This document shows positions 1 to 7,448 of a DNA stretch of 64,000 bases, one piece after another. The notes beneath the pieces were generated by a model. The model was not told the origin of the DNA. It ran no database searches and saw nothing but the letters and a program-made list of their open reading frames with translations. Source of the stretch: Rhodococcus triatomae (GTDB lineage: Bacteria > Actinomycetota > Actinomycetes > Mycobacteriales > Mycobacteriaceae); NCBI RefSeq assembly GCF_014217785.1, contig NZ_CP048814.1, positions 1,860,001 to 1,924,000 on the forward strand, given 5' to 3'. The position numbers and the translations under genes are program-made. How positions within the stretch are numbered: the stretch's first letter is position 1; each line of letters opens with the position of its first letter.

Positions 1-379
1 GCTTCTTGACCAGCAAGGAGGGGCTGAAGTCGACGATCTCCATCATGGCGTGGGTGTCCTCGAGCGGGCGCTCGGGATCGGTCACGATGTCGAGCACCAG
101 GCGCTCGAGCGAATCCCAGATGGGCTCGCCCACCGGCCGGGCACGGAGAGCATCCACCCAGCCGTGCACCTGCGCTTCGAAGTGCGCGAGTACGGCCTCC
201 TCCTTGCCGGAGAAGTAGTTGTGGAACGTGCGCACGGAGACGCCTGCCCGGTCGGCGATGGCTTCCGCGGTGGCACCCTCCACGCCCAGGGTCAGGACGA
301 GATGAGCGGCCGCGTCGGCCAGCGCGGTACGGGTGGCCGCCTTCTTGCGGTCCCGCAATCCGATATCGGAAGTCACCAC
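1..379 (-). CDS. TetR-family transcriptional regulator, C-terminus cut by window edge
   Basis: The first ~126 residues are visible. The N-terminus is a classic TetR helix-turn-helix: a basic start (LRDRKKAATR), then a region with GVEGATAEAIADRAGVSVRTFHNYFSGKEE, of which the recognition-helix core is VSVRTFHNYF. The ligand-binding part runs off the left edge. Start is one of two adjacent GTG codons (377-379 or 374-376); the ATG slightly upstream is out of frame. A cluster of overlapping palindromes lies 18-42 bp upstream and is a likely autoregulatory operator. No target gene can be seen, since the divergent neighbour is a convergent Rrf2 gene. The family call is secure; ligand and targets are unknown. 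Confidence 0.85.
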   Translation of the reverse strand, partial: MVTSDIGLRDRKKAATRTALADAAAHLVLTLGVEGATAEAIADRAGVSVRTFHNYFSGKEEAVLAHFEAQVHGWVDALRARPVGEPIWDSLERLVLDIVTDPERPLEDTHAMMEIVDFSPSLLVKK

Positions 380-396
380 ATCGAGCGTACAGACGG

Positions 397-421
397 TGCA
401 GAGCTCTGCAATTTTGCAGAG
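397..421. promoter_or_regulatory. overlapping palindromes, likely TetR operator
   Basis: TGCAGAGCTCTGCA (397-410) is a perfect palindrome. It overlaps CTCTGCAATTTTGCAGAG (404-421), an 8-bp perfect inverted repeat with a 2-bp centre. The half-site TGCAGAG therefore occurs three times in alternating orientation. The position just upstream of the TetR start fits autoregulation; binding is inferred. Confidence 0.6.
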
Positions 422-484
422 TCAGGAAATATTATGGGCTTGCCCACACTCGGCCGTCGTTGTGGCTGCAGTCACGCGCACGGT

Positions 485-952
485 TCAGACCGTGGCTCGG
501 CGACGCTCCCAGGCACCCGGGTCGGCCGTGAGCTCGGCGACGAACTCGGGCAGGTGCGCCTCCGCCACGTCGGCGAGCGTGACGTTCTCGAGCACCGCAC
601 GCAGATTGACCCGCACCGCGATCCACACGTCCTCGAGACCGGCGGCCGGACCGCTGTAGCGCACGTCCTCGGGACGCTCACCACGCACGGAAGCCAACGG
701 ACCCTCTACCGTACGGATGACGTCGGCGATGCTGATCTCCGCCGCCGGGCGGGACAACCAGTAGCCGCCCTCCGGCCCGCGCCTACTGGCCACGAGCCCG
801 CCTCGGCGCAGATCCGCGAGGACCGCCTCGAGGAACTTGTGCGGGATGGATTGCGCGCCCGCGAGGAACTCGGCCTTGACCGGCCTCGGACCCGCGGAGG
901 CCAGTTCGATCAGAGCGCGGACCGCATAGTCCACTCGGGCGGTGATGTGCAC
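485..952 (-). CDS. Rrf2-family regulator lacking the Fe-S cysteines
   Basis: 155 aa. The start reads HITARVDYAVRALIELAS, typical of Rrf2 winged-helix regulators, and a wing motif GPEGGYWLSRP follows near residue 65. The family's three-cysteine iron-sulfur site normally lies around residues 90-110. Here the corresponding stretch (SVRGERPEDVRYSG) contains no cysteine, and the whole protein has none, so an IscR-type cluster is not expected. GTG 952 is preferred because AGGAA lies 6 nt upstream; a TTG at 958 is also possible. An inverted repeat overlaps the start region. Regulon unknown. Confidence 0.82.
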   Translation of the reverse strand: MHITARVDYAVRALIELASAGPRPVKAEFLAGAQSIPHKFLEAVLADLRRGGLVASRRGPEGGYWLSRPAAEISIADVIRTVEGPLASVRGERPEDVRYSGPAAGLEDVWIAVRVNLRAVLENVTLADVAEAHLPEFVAELTADPGAWERRRATV

Positions 953-955
953 GCC

Positions 956-983
956 CAATTCCTATCATTTCGATGGGGAATTG
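956..983. promoter_or_regulatory. inverted repeat at Rrf2 start, candidate operator
   Basis: CAATTCC (956-962) and GGAATTG (977-983) form a perfect 7-bp inverted repeat with a 14-bp spacer. It covers the ribosome-binding region of the Rrf2 gene in an otherwise 60-bp intergenic gap, so it is well placed for autorepression. Inference only. Confidence 0.4.
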
Positions 984-1018
984 CCAAGGGAAACCCGCAC
1001 ACTCGAGCGAGCGCGACC

Positions 1019-1702
1019 TCAGCGACGGTCGAGGCTGACGAGGAAGTCGACCGAGCCGTTCCCGTCCACGGACACGAACCCCAGGGACGGCGGTGTCACC
1101 CCGTAGTCGGACCAGGTGACGGGGATACTGCCGGAGACCACGATCCGCTCGCCGGTCCGCAGCACGTCCGTCTCCACCGTGACGGGCCGGGATTCACCTT
1201 TCAACGTCAGGGTGCCGTTCATCGTGACGGTGCCGATCGTGCCGTCGTCCGGAACCGACGAGACGTCGACCGGCTGGTCGAGGGTGAAGGTGGCCGTCGG
1301 GTGCTGCTCGACGTCCATGACGTTGTCCCGGAAGTAGGAGTCACGCCGGGACTCGTCGGTGGTGATCGAGGCGACGTTCACCGTGATCTCGCCCGCGGTG
1401 ACCGCGGTGCCCTCCACGGTGGCCGAGCCGTTCACCTGCGCGGTCGACCCCACGACGGTGACCGAGGCGCCGTTGAGGATCTCGTGCACCGTGTATCCGG
1501 CCGAGGTCTCGTTCGGAGCCACCCCTGCGTCGACGACCCACTGTCCCTCGGCCTCACCGCCGGCCGCCTCGGCGCCCTCCGTGGACACCGTCGCCGCGGG
1601 GTCGTCGTCCTCCGCGATGAACTGGCCGTAGACCCACGGACCGGCCACGACGAGCAGGGCGAGAACGGCGAGTGCCCCGATCAACCACCACAGCTTCCTC
1701 AT
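1019..1702 (-). CDS. membrane-anchored YceI-family protein
   Basis: 227 aa. Residues 5-27 form one hydrophobic N-terminal segment (LWWLIGALAVLALLVVAGPW). An acidic/Ala-Gly linker follows, then a YceI lipocalin-like domain from about residue 53 (GQWVVDAGVAPNETSAGYTV) to the end, including the family phrases DSYFRDNVMDVEQHPTATF and GTLTLKGESRPV. YceI proteins are extracytoplasmic barrels that bind isoprenoid-type lipids; the anchor suggests display outside the membrane. ATG start with no strong ribosome site. It reads toward the Rrf2 gene, 66 bp away. Ligand not predictable. Confidence 0.85.
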   Translation of the reverse strand: MRKLWWLIGALAVLALLVVAGPWVYGQFIAEDDDPAATVSTEGAEAAGGEAEGQWVVDAGVAPNETSAGYTVHEILNGASVTVVGSTAQVNGSATVEGTAVTAGEITVNVASITTDESRRDSYFRDNVMDVEQHPTATFTLDQPVDVSSVPDDGTIGTVTMNGTLTLKGESRPVTVETDVLRTGERIVVSGSIPVTWSDYGVTPPSLGFVSVDGNGSVDFLVSLDRR

Positions 1703-1755
1703 GAATGCAAGGCTAGTGGGAACCGCACCCGTGCTGCCAGGGATGGAGCGTCACG

Positions 1756-2037
1756 ATGTCGACACCGCGAACCACCACCGATCACGACGAGATCCGCGCG
1801 TGGGTCGAGGCACGCGACGGAGCACCCGCCCGAGTCCCCGCGGCCGAGGCCCAAGGTGGCGGCGGTGTACTCCGGCTCGACTTCACCGGTGGCGCCTCCA
1901 GCGAGGACATCGAGCACATTCCGTGGGACGAATGGCTCGACCTCTTCGACGACCAGGGCCTGGCCTTCACCCACAAGGACATCGACGTCCCGGGTGAGGA
2001 GAGCACCTATTTCGACTTCACGCCGCGACACGACTGA
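1756..2037 (+). CDS. small acidic hypothetical protein
   Basis: 93 aa, soluble and rich in Asp/Glu. It carries the phrases IPWDEWLDLFDDQGLAFTHK and STYFDFTPR, which resemble a small actinobacterial family sometimes misannotated as a glucan-branching-enzyme fragment. There are no signal peptide, membrane segments or catalytic motif. ATG is preceded by GGAG about 8 nt upstream. It is followed after 42 bp by the DUF1269 gene on the same strand, so co-transcription is plausible. Function unknown; coding status is supported by a clean frame and ribosome site. Confidence 0.65.
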   Translation: MSTPRTTTDHDEIRAWVEARDGAPARVPAAEAQGGGGVLRLDFTGGASSEDIEHIPWDEWLDLFDDQGLAFTHKDIDVPGEESTYFDFTPRHD

Positions 2038-2079
2038 GCCTTCGACCTCACCACCGGCATCGACGAACGGGGAGGAACC

Positions 2080-2565
2080 ATGGGAGAGACACTCACGGTG
2101 TGGCAGTTCGTGTCTCCGACGGGAGCGGACACCGCTGCATCCACCCTCGAGGATCTCGAACGGCAACGCCTCATCGACGTGCACGATGCCGCCGTCGTCT
2201 CCTGGCCGGAGGGATCCGATGCCCCGACCACCAGGCGCGTCCAGACGCTGTCCGAGGTGGGACTCCTGGGCGGATCGTTCTGGGCCCAGTTCGTGACCAC
2301 CCTGTTCCTCTTCCCGGTACGCAACGCCCTGGGTGTGGGGCTGGGTGCGCACGCGAACCCACTGCAACACTTGGGGATCGACGATCAGTTCATCGCCGAC
2401 ACCCGAGAGAAGATCACTCCGGGAAGCTCCGCCCTGTTCGTGCTGTCCAGCGACGCCGTCCTGGATCGGGTCCGGGAGGAGTTCGCCGGACAGAACGGCG
2501 AGCTCATGTCCACCAACCTCACCCGATCGCAGGAACGCAGACTCCGGGAACTGTTCTCCCGGTGA
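2080..2565 (+). CDS. DUF1269-family protein
   Basis: 161 aa. It opens with TVWQFVSPTGADTAASTLEDL and contains AAVVSWPEG near residue 40. A Gly/Phe-rich central hydrophobic stretch (LLGGSFWAQFVTTLFLFPV) comes next, then SSALFVLSSDAVLDRV, all typical of DUF1269. The central segment is likely a membrane-interacting hairpin. ATG has a strong GGGGAGG site. The family is often stress-linked but has no defined biochemical role. It is convergent with the GAP-family gene. Confidence 0.8.
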   Translation: MGETLTVWQFVSPTGADTAASTLEDLERQRLIDVHDAAVVSWPEGSDAPTTRRVQTLSEVGLLGGSFWAQFVTTLFLFPVRNALGVGLGAHANPLQHLGIDDQFIADTREKITPGSSALFVLSSDAVLDRVREEFAGQNGELMSTNLTRSQERRLRELFSR

Positions 2566-2586
2566 GCACTTCGACGCAAAGGACAG

Positions 2587-3246
2587 TCACAGACCGGCGA
2601 TTCCCTTGCCGATCAGCACCACACCGATGACCAGCACGAGCACGCCCATCACGGCGGTGTTGTGCACCTGGAGCCATTCCTTCAACTCGGACAGTGGGCG
2701 CCGAAGGCGATCGGCCGCAACCAGATAGCCGATCACGGGGAGAACGACGGACACGGCGGCGATGACGACGAACACGGCCACCGCAATCGTCGCCTCCCCT
2801 GCCGGGAGCGCCGCCGACCCGATCGTGACACCGGCAGCGGCAGCCATCAGCAGGTTCTTGGGATTGACCGCGGCGAGCACGAAGGCCAGACCGAACCCCT
2901 TGGCCGCAGTCATCTCGTCGATGGCCTGCATCCACTTGGGTGTGTCGTGACTGTCGTTGCGAGCGCGCCACTGGCGGATTCCGACGGCCAGCAACAGCAG
3001 ACCCAGCCCGACCTTGATCCACGACGCGAGCGCCGACGGTGAGCCGTCGGACTGGCCGACGGCACCACCGAGGAGCACGAATATCACCGTCGCCACGACG
3101 ATCCCGACTACCCAGCCGGCCGCGAAACCCACGCTGGTGGACTTCGCCCGCGGCGACAGCAGCATCAGGATCGCCGCGATGATCGGGACGGGAGATACCG
3201 CCACCCCGACGGCGAGGGGAAGGAGGTCTCCGATCACGGGGCCCAT
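2587..3246 (-). CDS. GAP-family (Sap-like) membrane protein
   Basis: 219 aa with about six membrane segments, beginning GPVIGDLLPLAVGVAVSPVP. The early LP..VGVAVSP.PI pattern and the repeated small-residue helices are typical of the GAP family, which includes the M. tuberculosis sulfolipid-1-addressing protein, implicated in moving glycolipids across the membrane. ATG 3246 is chosen; a longer reading from 3306 would overlap the upstream gene and add a charged, poorly conserved leader. The DUF7144 gene lies 31 bp upstream on the same strand. Substrate unknown. Confidence 0.78.
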   Translation of the reverse strand: MGPVIGDLLPLAVGVAVSPVPIIAAILMLLSPRAKSTSVGFAAGWVVGIVVATVIFVLLGGAVGQSDGSPSALASWIKVGLGLLLLAVGIRQWRARNDSHDTPKWMQAIDEMTAAKGFGLAFVLAAVNPKNLLMAAAAGVTIGSAALPAGEATIAVAVFVVIAAVSVVLPVIGYLVAADRLRRPLSELKEWLQVHNTAVMGVLVLVIGVVLIGKGIAGL

Positions 3247-3277
3247 GACGTCGTCCTGTCTCTCGATCGACCGAGGG

Positions 3278-3694
3278 TCAGAGTGCTTCGGAATCCCACG
3301 TGGCAACAGCCCAGATGACCACGACGTCGAGCGCGATCACGAGAATCGCCCACAACGGGTAGTACGGCAACCACAGGAAGTTGGCGATGATCGACAGCGA
3401 GGCGAGAACGATGGCGGCCACGCGTGCCCACGTCGCCCCGGTGATGAGACCGAATGCCGCGATGATCACCAACACCCCGACGACGATGTGGATCCAGCCC
3501 CACGTCGTGACGTCGAAGGCATAGGTGTAATCGATTCCGACGACGAAGATCTCGTCGGAGGCGACCGCCGCGATCCCCTGGAACAGGGAGACGATTCCCG
3601 CGACGAGCAGTAGTGCGGCCGCGACGAGGGTCGTCCCCATCGCGATTCCCTGCCGGACCGGGCTTCCGCTGGTGGAACTGGACCTGGTGCTCAT
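3278..3694 (-). CDS. DUF7144-family four-helix membrane protein
   Basis: 138 aa. A Ser/Thr-rich cytoplasmic start precedes four hydrophobic helices (about residues 18-40, 62-80, 84-103 and 108-130). The signature phrases are GWIHIVVGVLVIIAAFGLI and PYYPLWAILVIALDVVVIWA. Such proteins are common in Actinobacteria, often beside dormancy or stress genes, with no known activity. ATG has GGAAGGA 5 nt upstream. It probably forms an operon with the GAP-family gene downstream. Confidence 0.8.
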   Translation of the reverse strand: MSTRSSSTSGSPVRQGIAMGTTLVAAALLLVAGIVSLFQGIAAVASDEIFVVGIDYTYAFDVTTWGWIHIVVGVLVIIAAFGLITGATWARVAAIVLASLSIIANFLWLPYYPLWAILVIALDVVVIWAVATWDSEAL

Positions 3695-3791
3695 GAAGGT
3701 TCCTTCCTCGAGGACACACGACGATGACTGTTCTCATCGTGCGGCCCCGTGGACGCGGAACTCTTCACCCGGAAGGGATGAGACCGTCCCG

Positions 3792-4193
3792 TCAGGGCAG
3801 GACGGCGACGCCCTCCACCTCGACGAGGTGCTCGGGCAGGAACAGCGCGGCCACACCGACGAGCGTGACCGCGGTTTCGGGGAACAGGTAGGTGCTGCGC
3901 GCTCGTGCGCCACCCTCCCCCAGCGCCTCGAACTTCGACGGGTCCCAGTCCACGACGTAGAAGCGGACGCTGACCAGGTTCTCGATGCTGCCGCCTGCAG
4001 ATTCGAGTGCCCGACCCAGGTTCACGAGAGCCTGTTCGGTCTGCGCCGCGAGCCCGTCGGCCACGGTGCCCGACTGGTCGACGCCGACCTGGCCGGACAG
4101 GTGGATGACGGTGGTGCCCGTGGCACGGGTCGCGTGCGCGAAGCCGACGCCGGGTGGTTCGGAGCCTTCGGGATTGTGCGCGGTGCTCGTCAT
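3792..4193 (-). CDS. RidA-family (YjgF/UK114) protein
   Basis: 133 aa, normal length for the family. It has the substrate-pocket phrases LSGQVGVDQSG (residues ~32-42), EQALVNLGRALESAGGSIENLVSVRFYV and the late PEHLVEVEGVAVL. Classical RidA enzymes hydrolyse reactive enamine/imine intermediates and carry an arginine before the final beta strand. Here the region reads RARSTYLFPETAVTLVGVAALF, with no Arg in the usual R(S/T)AVGV spot, so this may belong to a non-deaminase Rid subgroup. Monocistronic on the minus strand. Confidence 0.82.
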   Translation of the reverse strand: MTSTAHNPEGSEPPGVGFAHATRATGTTVIHLSGQVGVDQSGTVADGLAAQTEQALVNLGRALESAGGSIENLVSVRFYVVDWDPSKFEALGEGGARARSTYLFPETAVTLVGVAALFLPEHLVEVEGVAVLP

Positions 4194-4231
4194 GCGTCGA
4201 CGTTAGCGCCGCCCACCGACAACGTCGTGCG

Positions 4232-4528
4232 TTACGAAGGCTGGTACGTCAGGCAGTGCGCGTGGTGATCCCCGCCCGCGCCGACGCGGATCTCGCTGGC
4301 CGCGCACTCGAGATCCCGGTTGTGCACGCAATCGGCGCGCTGGCAGGCGCCGACCATGCTCGTCACCCGGTCGAGCCCGCCCTTGGTCGACAGCGGCACG
4401 AAGGTCCCGCAGTCCGCGCTGCCGTTGTGGCCGGACACGTTGATCGCGAAGGCGTGACAGCCGTCGTGGTTGTACGAACAGTCGCTGACCGTACATTCGC
4501 TGACGTGGGGCATTTCCATCGTGGTCAT
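4232..4528 (-). CDS. DUF1540 protein with two cysteine modules
   Basis: 98 aa from ATG 4528. Two similar cysteine-rich modules follow each other. The first reads CTVSDCSYNHDGCHAFAINV with a later C in DCGTF; the second reads CQRADCVHNRDLECAASEIRV with a later C in HCLTY. The C-x4-C-x6-C...C pattern is that of DUF1540, presumed metal-binding. The product is small, soluble and without signal peptide. A longer frame upstream lacks a better ribosome site. No operon partner; role unknown. Confidence 0.8.
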   Translation of the reverse strand: MTTMEMPHVSECTVSDCSYNHDGCHAFAINVSGHNGSADCGTFVPLSTKGGLDRVTSMVGACQRADCVHNRDLECAASEIRVGAGGDHHAHCLTYQPS

Positions 4529-4675
4529 CAGATCCTCCGAGCATCGTCGGTAAGTCTTCGGTCCCCGCGGATTCCACGGTAAGCCCGCGAACACGGCCCT
4601 GAACAGACAGGAAAGGCTGCCCTCAGTAACGGGTCGAGTAACGGGTCGCGCAGAACGGCGGCGCAGGCCCGGGAC

Positions 4676-5092
4676 TCACCTCCCGAGATACGCCCCGAGC
4701 ACGCCGGCTTCCCGCCGAAGCCGATTCGCGGCGTCGTGCTGCCCGTAGGTGTCGTAGCGCTCCGCCTCGACCGTGCGCTCGGCGATCTGCGCCTCCAGGA
4801 CGGCCCGGACGTCGGCGAGGGACAGGACCCGACGCTCCACCTCGGTCGACCCGACACCGACCCGGGCACCGGCAACGTGCCCGCCCTGCACCGGCGACTG
4901 CGCGGCCGGTGCCGCGACGGGCGACGACTGCGCGGCCGGTGCCGCGACGGCCTCGGCATCGTCGAGGGCCGCGAGGGCCGTGCGCAGCACCGCGACGACC
5001 TCGCGCCGCCGCTCCTTCATCGCGGCGACGAGGTCGGCCCGCATCGCCGATCGCAGCACCTCCGGATCCGTCGGCGACGCCGGGCCCGTCAT
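4676..5092 (-). CDS. GatB/YqeY-domain protein
   Basis: 138 aa. The N-terminus (LRSAMRADLVAAMKERRREVVAVLRTALAALDDAE) and C-terminus (ERRVLSLADVRAVLEAQIAERTVEAERYD...) match YqeY, related to the helical tail of the GatB amidotransferase subunit that contacts tRNA. It lacks the GatB catalytic part, so it is a stand-alone tail domain. The Ala/Pro/Gln linker (about residues 49-72) contains a 10-codon duplication. The AT-rich 5093-5250 stretch upstream probably holds its promoter. Confidence 0.75.
   Translation of the reverse strand: MTGPASPTDPEVLRSAMRADLVAAMKERRREVVAVLRTALAALDDAEAVAAPAAQSSPVAAPAAQSPVQGGHVAGARVGVGSTEVERRVLSLADVRAVLEAQIAERTVEAERYDTYGQHDAANRLRREAGVLGAYLGR
4895..4950. repeat. 30-bp-period tandem duplication inside yqeY-like gene
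   Basis: A 26-bp sequence at 4895-4920 recurs exactly at 4925-4950. The period is 30 bp, so the reading frame is kept. It encodes a repeated PAAQS-type linker. Likely a recent slippage event. Confidence 0.85.
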
Positions 5093-5147
5093 GCCCGATG
5101 CCCATCCGCCGCGGAAGCCCCTGCTAGCGCCGATCGCCCGACGCCGA

Positions 5148-5221
5148 TATCCTCAACTATCCTCATAGTTCGTTATATTCCGCTATATGTACGCACTGCG
5201 CAAGTAATTTGAGGAATATAA
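5148..5221. promoter_or_regulatory. AT-rich leader with direct and inverted repeats
   Basis: This is the most AT-rich stretch in the left half of the window. TATCCTCA occurs twice in direct orientation (about 5148-5165). TTATATTCC (5173-5181) is matched by GGAATATAA (5213-5221) as a perfect 9-bp inverted repeat. It sits between the YqeY-like start and the end of the ImmA cassette and may hold the yqeY promoter plus an operator. Confidence 0.45.
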
Positions 5222-5250
5222 AGTGGAGGTTCGTCCCGAGCTGCTGCATC

Positions 5251-5291
5251 CGCGCAGGCTGCAGGCATCCGCACACACTGCAGACTGCGCG
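5251..5291. repeat. dispersed 41-bp hairpin element, copy 1
   Basis: The left arm (5251-5263, CGCGCAGGCTGCA) and right arm (5279-5291, TGCAGACTGCGCG) pair at 12 of 13 positions around a 15-nt loop. The same architecture recurs at 49194-49234 with 32 of 41 identical bases. It lies between two minus-strand genes, so it may act as a terminator or REP-like element. Confidence 0.7.
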
Positions 5292-5348
5292 GATCGTCAG
5301 GAACGTGCGCGTACAGCCCCGACCACACGACTGTGGGTCCGAGGTATC

Positions 5349-6464
5349 TCATACGACTCGCAAACGCCGTGTCTGCGGGCGGCGATCCGTGCCCTGCACT
5401 GCTTCTGTCGGCTGGGCCGCCCTCAGTTCGACACCGAAAGTGAGTGCATGTACGTCTTCCACCGGAAGATCGAGACCATTCGCGATCGCCCGCGCGCCCC
5501 CGAAACGACTCTCGTTGAGTACCTGGGGAAACACTCGCGAGACCTCGTACTGCGCCATGCCACCGGGCTCACTCTTCCTGAAGCCGCGCTGCGACAGCTC
5601 GATACATGCCTGGCGATAGGCCCAATCGGACATCCGACCGGCCTTGTGCGCGGCGAATGCCAACGCCATGGCCGAGATCTTGAAAGCGGACCGGACGTCC
5701 AAGATCTCGTCGACCGACGGGTTCCGACGCATGTACTCGACAACACTCGCACCTGGGATCAGAAACTCGGACGCGAACGCATCCGCCTCCCTCTCCTGGG
5801 CTGCCGTCCCTTCCCCCTCGTCGCTGTGGAGGATGAGATGCCCCAGTTCGTGCGCGAGATCGAACCGGATCCTCTCGGGAGTCTTACGGCGCGCGAGGAA
5901 CACATAGGGCACCCCTCCCCGCCATATCGAGTAGGCATCGACCGCGTCCGCGAAGGCAGGCAGCGTATAGACCCTGATACCTCGCGACTCGCACAGCTGC
6001 ACCAGGTTGGGCAGCGGCTTCGTCCCCAGGCCCCATATCCCGCGCAGAAGGTGTGCCGCCACACGCGGCGCCTCGCCGGCGAACGGGACGACGTCGATGT
6101 CTGGCAGCACGAATCTGGCCGATATCCATCCGTCGATCTCGACCCCGGACACCCCCGCGGCCACCGCTGCGTCACGCTCACGTGCGGTCGCCCTCCGGGC
6201 CGCCCGGAAACGAACCTCGTCCACACCCAGCGAGGGAGTGTTTCCGCGGAAGAAGTACTTCACCGGAAAGCCGAGCGCCTGGGCCAGCGCATCCGCACCA
6301 GCTGTCGGTGCTCCCCCATCCTCGTACTTGGTGATCGTCCGAGGCGTGACCGAGAGCTTGCGCGCCAAGTCGACCTTGGTCATACCGCGCCGCATGCGAG
6401 CAACACGGATCCGGTCGGGGTCGAGGTACGAGTTAGCTGACCTCGCGTACATGGAAGTCGACAT
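5349..6464 (-). CDS. XRE-type HTH fused to ImmA/IrrE metallopeptidase
   Basis: 371 aa. Residues ~16-65 form an XRE helix-turn-helix (RIRVARMRRGMTKVDLARKL, then VTPRTITKYEDG). Residues ~150-240 carry the ImmA/IrrE zinc peptidase with HELGH at 205-209 and the downstream glutamate region EREADAFASEFLIP. ImmA-type enzymes cleave repressors or antitoxins. Here repressor-like and protease domains are in one chain, as in many toxin-antitoxin, phage or stress modules. ATG 6464 is chosen because GGGAGG lies 6 nt upstream; this makes it overlap the preceding gene by 32 nt, indicating coupled translation. Function of the pair is unknown. Confidence 0.88.
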   Translation of the reverse strand: MSTSMYARSANSYLDPDRIRVARMRRGMTKVDLARKLSVTPRTITKYEDGGAPTAGADALAQALGFPVKYFFRGNTPSLGVDEVRFRAARRATARERDAAVAAGVSGVEIDGWISARFVLPDIDVVPFAGEAPRVAAHLLRGIWGLGTKPLPNLVQLCESRGIRVYTLPAFADAVDAYSIWRGGVPYVFLARRKTPERIRFDLAHELGHLILHSDEGEGTAAQEREADAFASEFLIPGASVVEYMRRNPSVDEILDVRSAFKISAMALAFAAHKAGRMSDWAYRQACIELSQRGFRKSEPGGMAQYEVSRVFPQVLNESRFGGARAIANGLDLPVEDVHALTFGVELRAAQPTEAVQGTDRRPQTRRLRVV

Positions 6465-7143
6465 CCTGACCTCCCACATCGAGTGGACGGGTGGTGGTGT
6501 CCTCAGATTGCCAGCTCGGCAGAATCACGCGGACCTGCCATCCCGTGAACTGACCGGCCTCCTCATCGAACCCCGAGGGTAACGACACCTCGAGTCGTGT
6601 CCCCTCATCTCTGGTGCGGTGGTAGACCAAGAACCAGTTGCCTTCGGGTGGAGTCTCACCAACCGTCGGCTTCGGGCTCCCTCGAAGCGTCTCCACCGAG
6701 ATCAGGGCCAGAGTGTTGTTTACCGCCTCAGCGGTCGACTTACCCTTCCTCCTGGCCGCGAGCGGACCCTGCGGATGGTCCTCGACCCCCGTCGCGTCGG
6801 TGCCGCCCACGGTCGACAGCGTGTATCCGCGGGTAGTGTGCTTCGAAATCGGGCGGTTCAGAGGGTTGTCCGGGCTCCACTCGGTGTCCGCGAGTCTCTC
6901 CCGAAGCACGCCCACAACGCTGATCCACCGCGCGAGCCCTGCGGCAGTTACGGGATGAAAGCTGGTGATGTTGCCGGCAGCAATCTCGCCCGCGGCCATC
7001 GCCTCCGTAATGGCATCCACTGGGATGTCCATCTGACGGAGGTACTCGGCAGCCTCGCCTGGTCCGATGACTACAGGGGCGTGGAGTTGGCGGGGTTGCG
7101 CCACGACAGCCTCAATTCGACAGGGAGGGGGAAGGCCTCGCAT
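6433..7143 (-). CDS. unknown protein coupled to the XRE-ImmA gene
   Basis: 236 aa, not recognised. It is soluble, without signal peptide or membrane helices. The N-terminal half has a mixed alpha pattern (GPGEAAEYLRQMDIPVDAITEAMAAGE). A low-complexity, charged middle (GPLAARRKGKSTAEAVNNT) leads to a beta-rich C-terminal half containing GNWFLVYHRTRDEGTRLEVSLPSG and GWQVRVILPSW. Ser/Thr/Asp-rich ends look like exposed loops. It is translationally coupled to the ImmA gene and is a candidate substrate, toxin or target. Start is uncertain: ATG 7143 lacks a clear ribosome site, and GTG 7104 is an alternative. Confidence 0.7.
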   Translation of the reverse strand: MRGLPPPCRIEAVVAQPRQLHAPVVIGPGEAAEYLRQMDIPVDAITEAMAAGEIAAGNITSFHPVTAAGLARWISVVGVLRERLADTEWSPDNPLNRPISKHTTRGYTLSTVGGTDATGVEDHPQGPLAARRKGKSTAEAVNNTLALISVETLRGSPKPTVGETPPEGNWFLVYHRTRDEGTRLEVSLPSGFDEEAGQFTGWQVRVILPSWQSEDTTTRPLDVGGQDVDFHVREVS

Positions 7144-7149
7144 TTTTGT

Positions 7150-7311
7150 TCAGAACCGGAACATCAGGTGGTCAGACGGTATCAGATCGCCGTAGGTCCG
7201 GCGGCTCCGGCGCTGCGGGGACAGCCCACCGATTTGTCGCAGATGGTTCGTCGGCCGGTACCCGGCCGTAGGTACCGCGTTCCTCTCGGCGAGCCACTGC
7301 TCGTTCTGCAT
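7150..7311 (-). CDS. possible small ORF upstream of the ImmA cassette
   Basis: 53 codons from ATG 7311 (QNEQWLAERNAVPTAGYRPT...), ending 6 bp before the unknown cassette gene. It is basic and rich in Arg. No ribosome site is evident and no family is recognised, so it may be the first gene of the cassette or just a chance frame in its leader. Confidence 0.25.
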   Translation of the reverse strand: MQNEQWLAERNAVPTAGYRPTNHLRQIGGLSPQRRSRRTYGDLIPSDHLMFRF

Positions 7312-7448
7312 CTCGGGCCGCGGCGGTGAGCTACCTTTCAATGTCCACAATCGGAGACGCCGTGGTTCGGGAGAGCGCGCGCCACCCCCGGCCGACGTCG
7401 AGCTGGACGCGGTCACAGCGACCGAGTAGCCCACTCGATGCGGGCACG

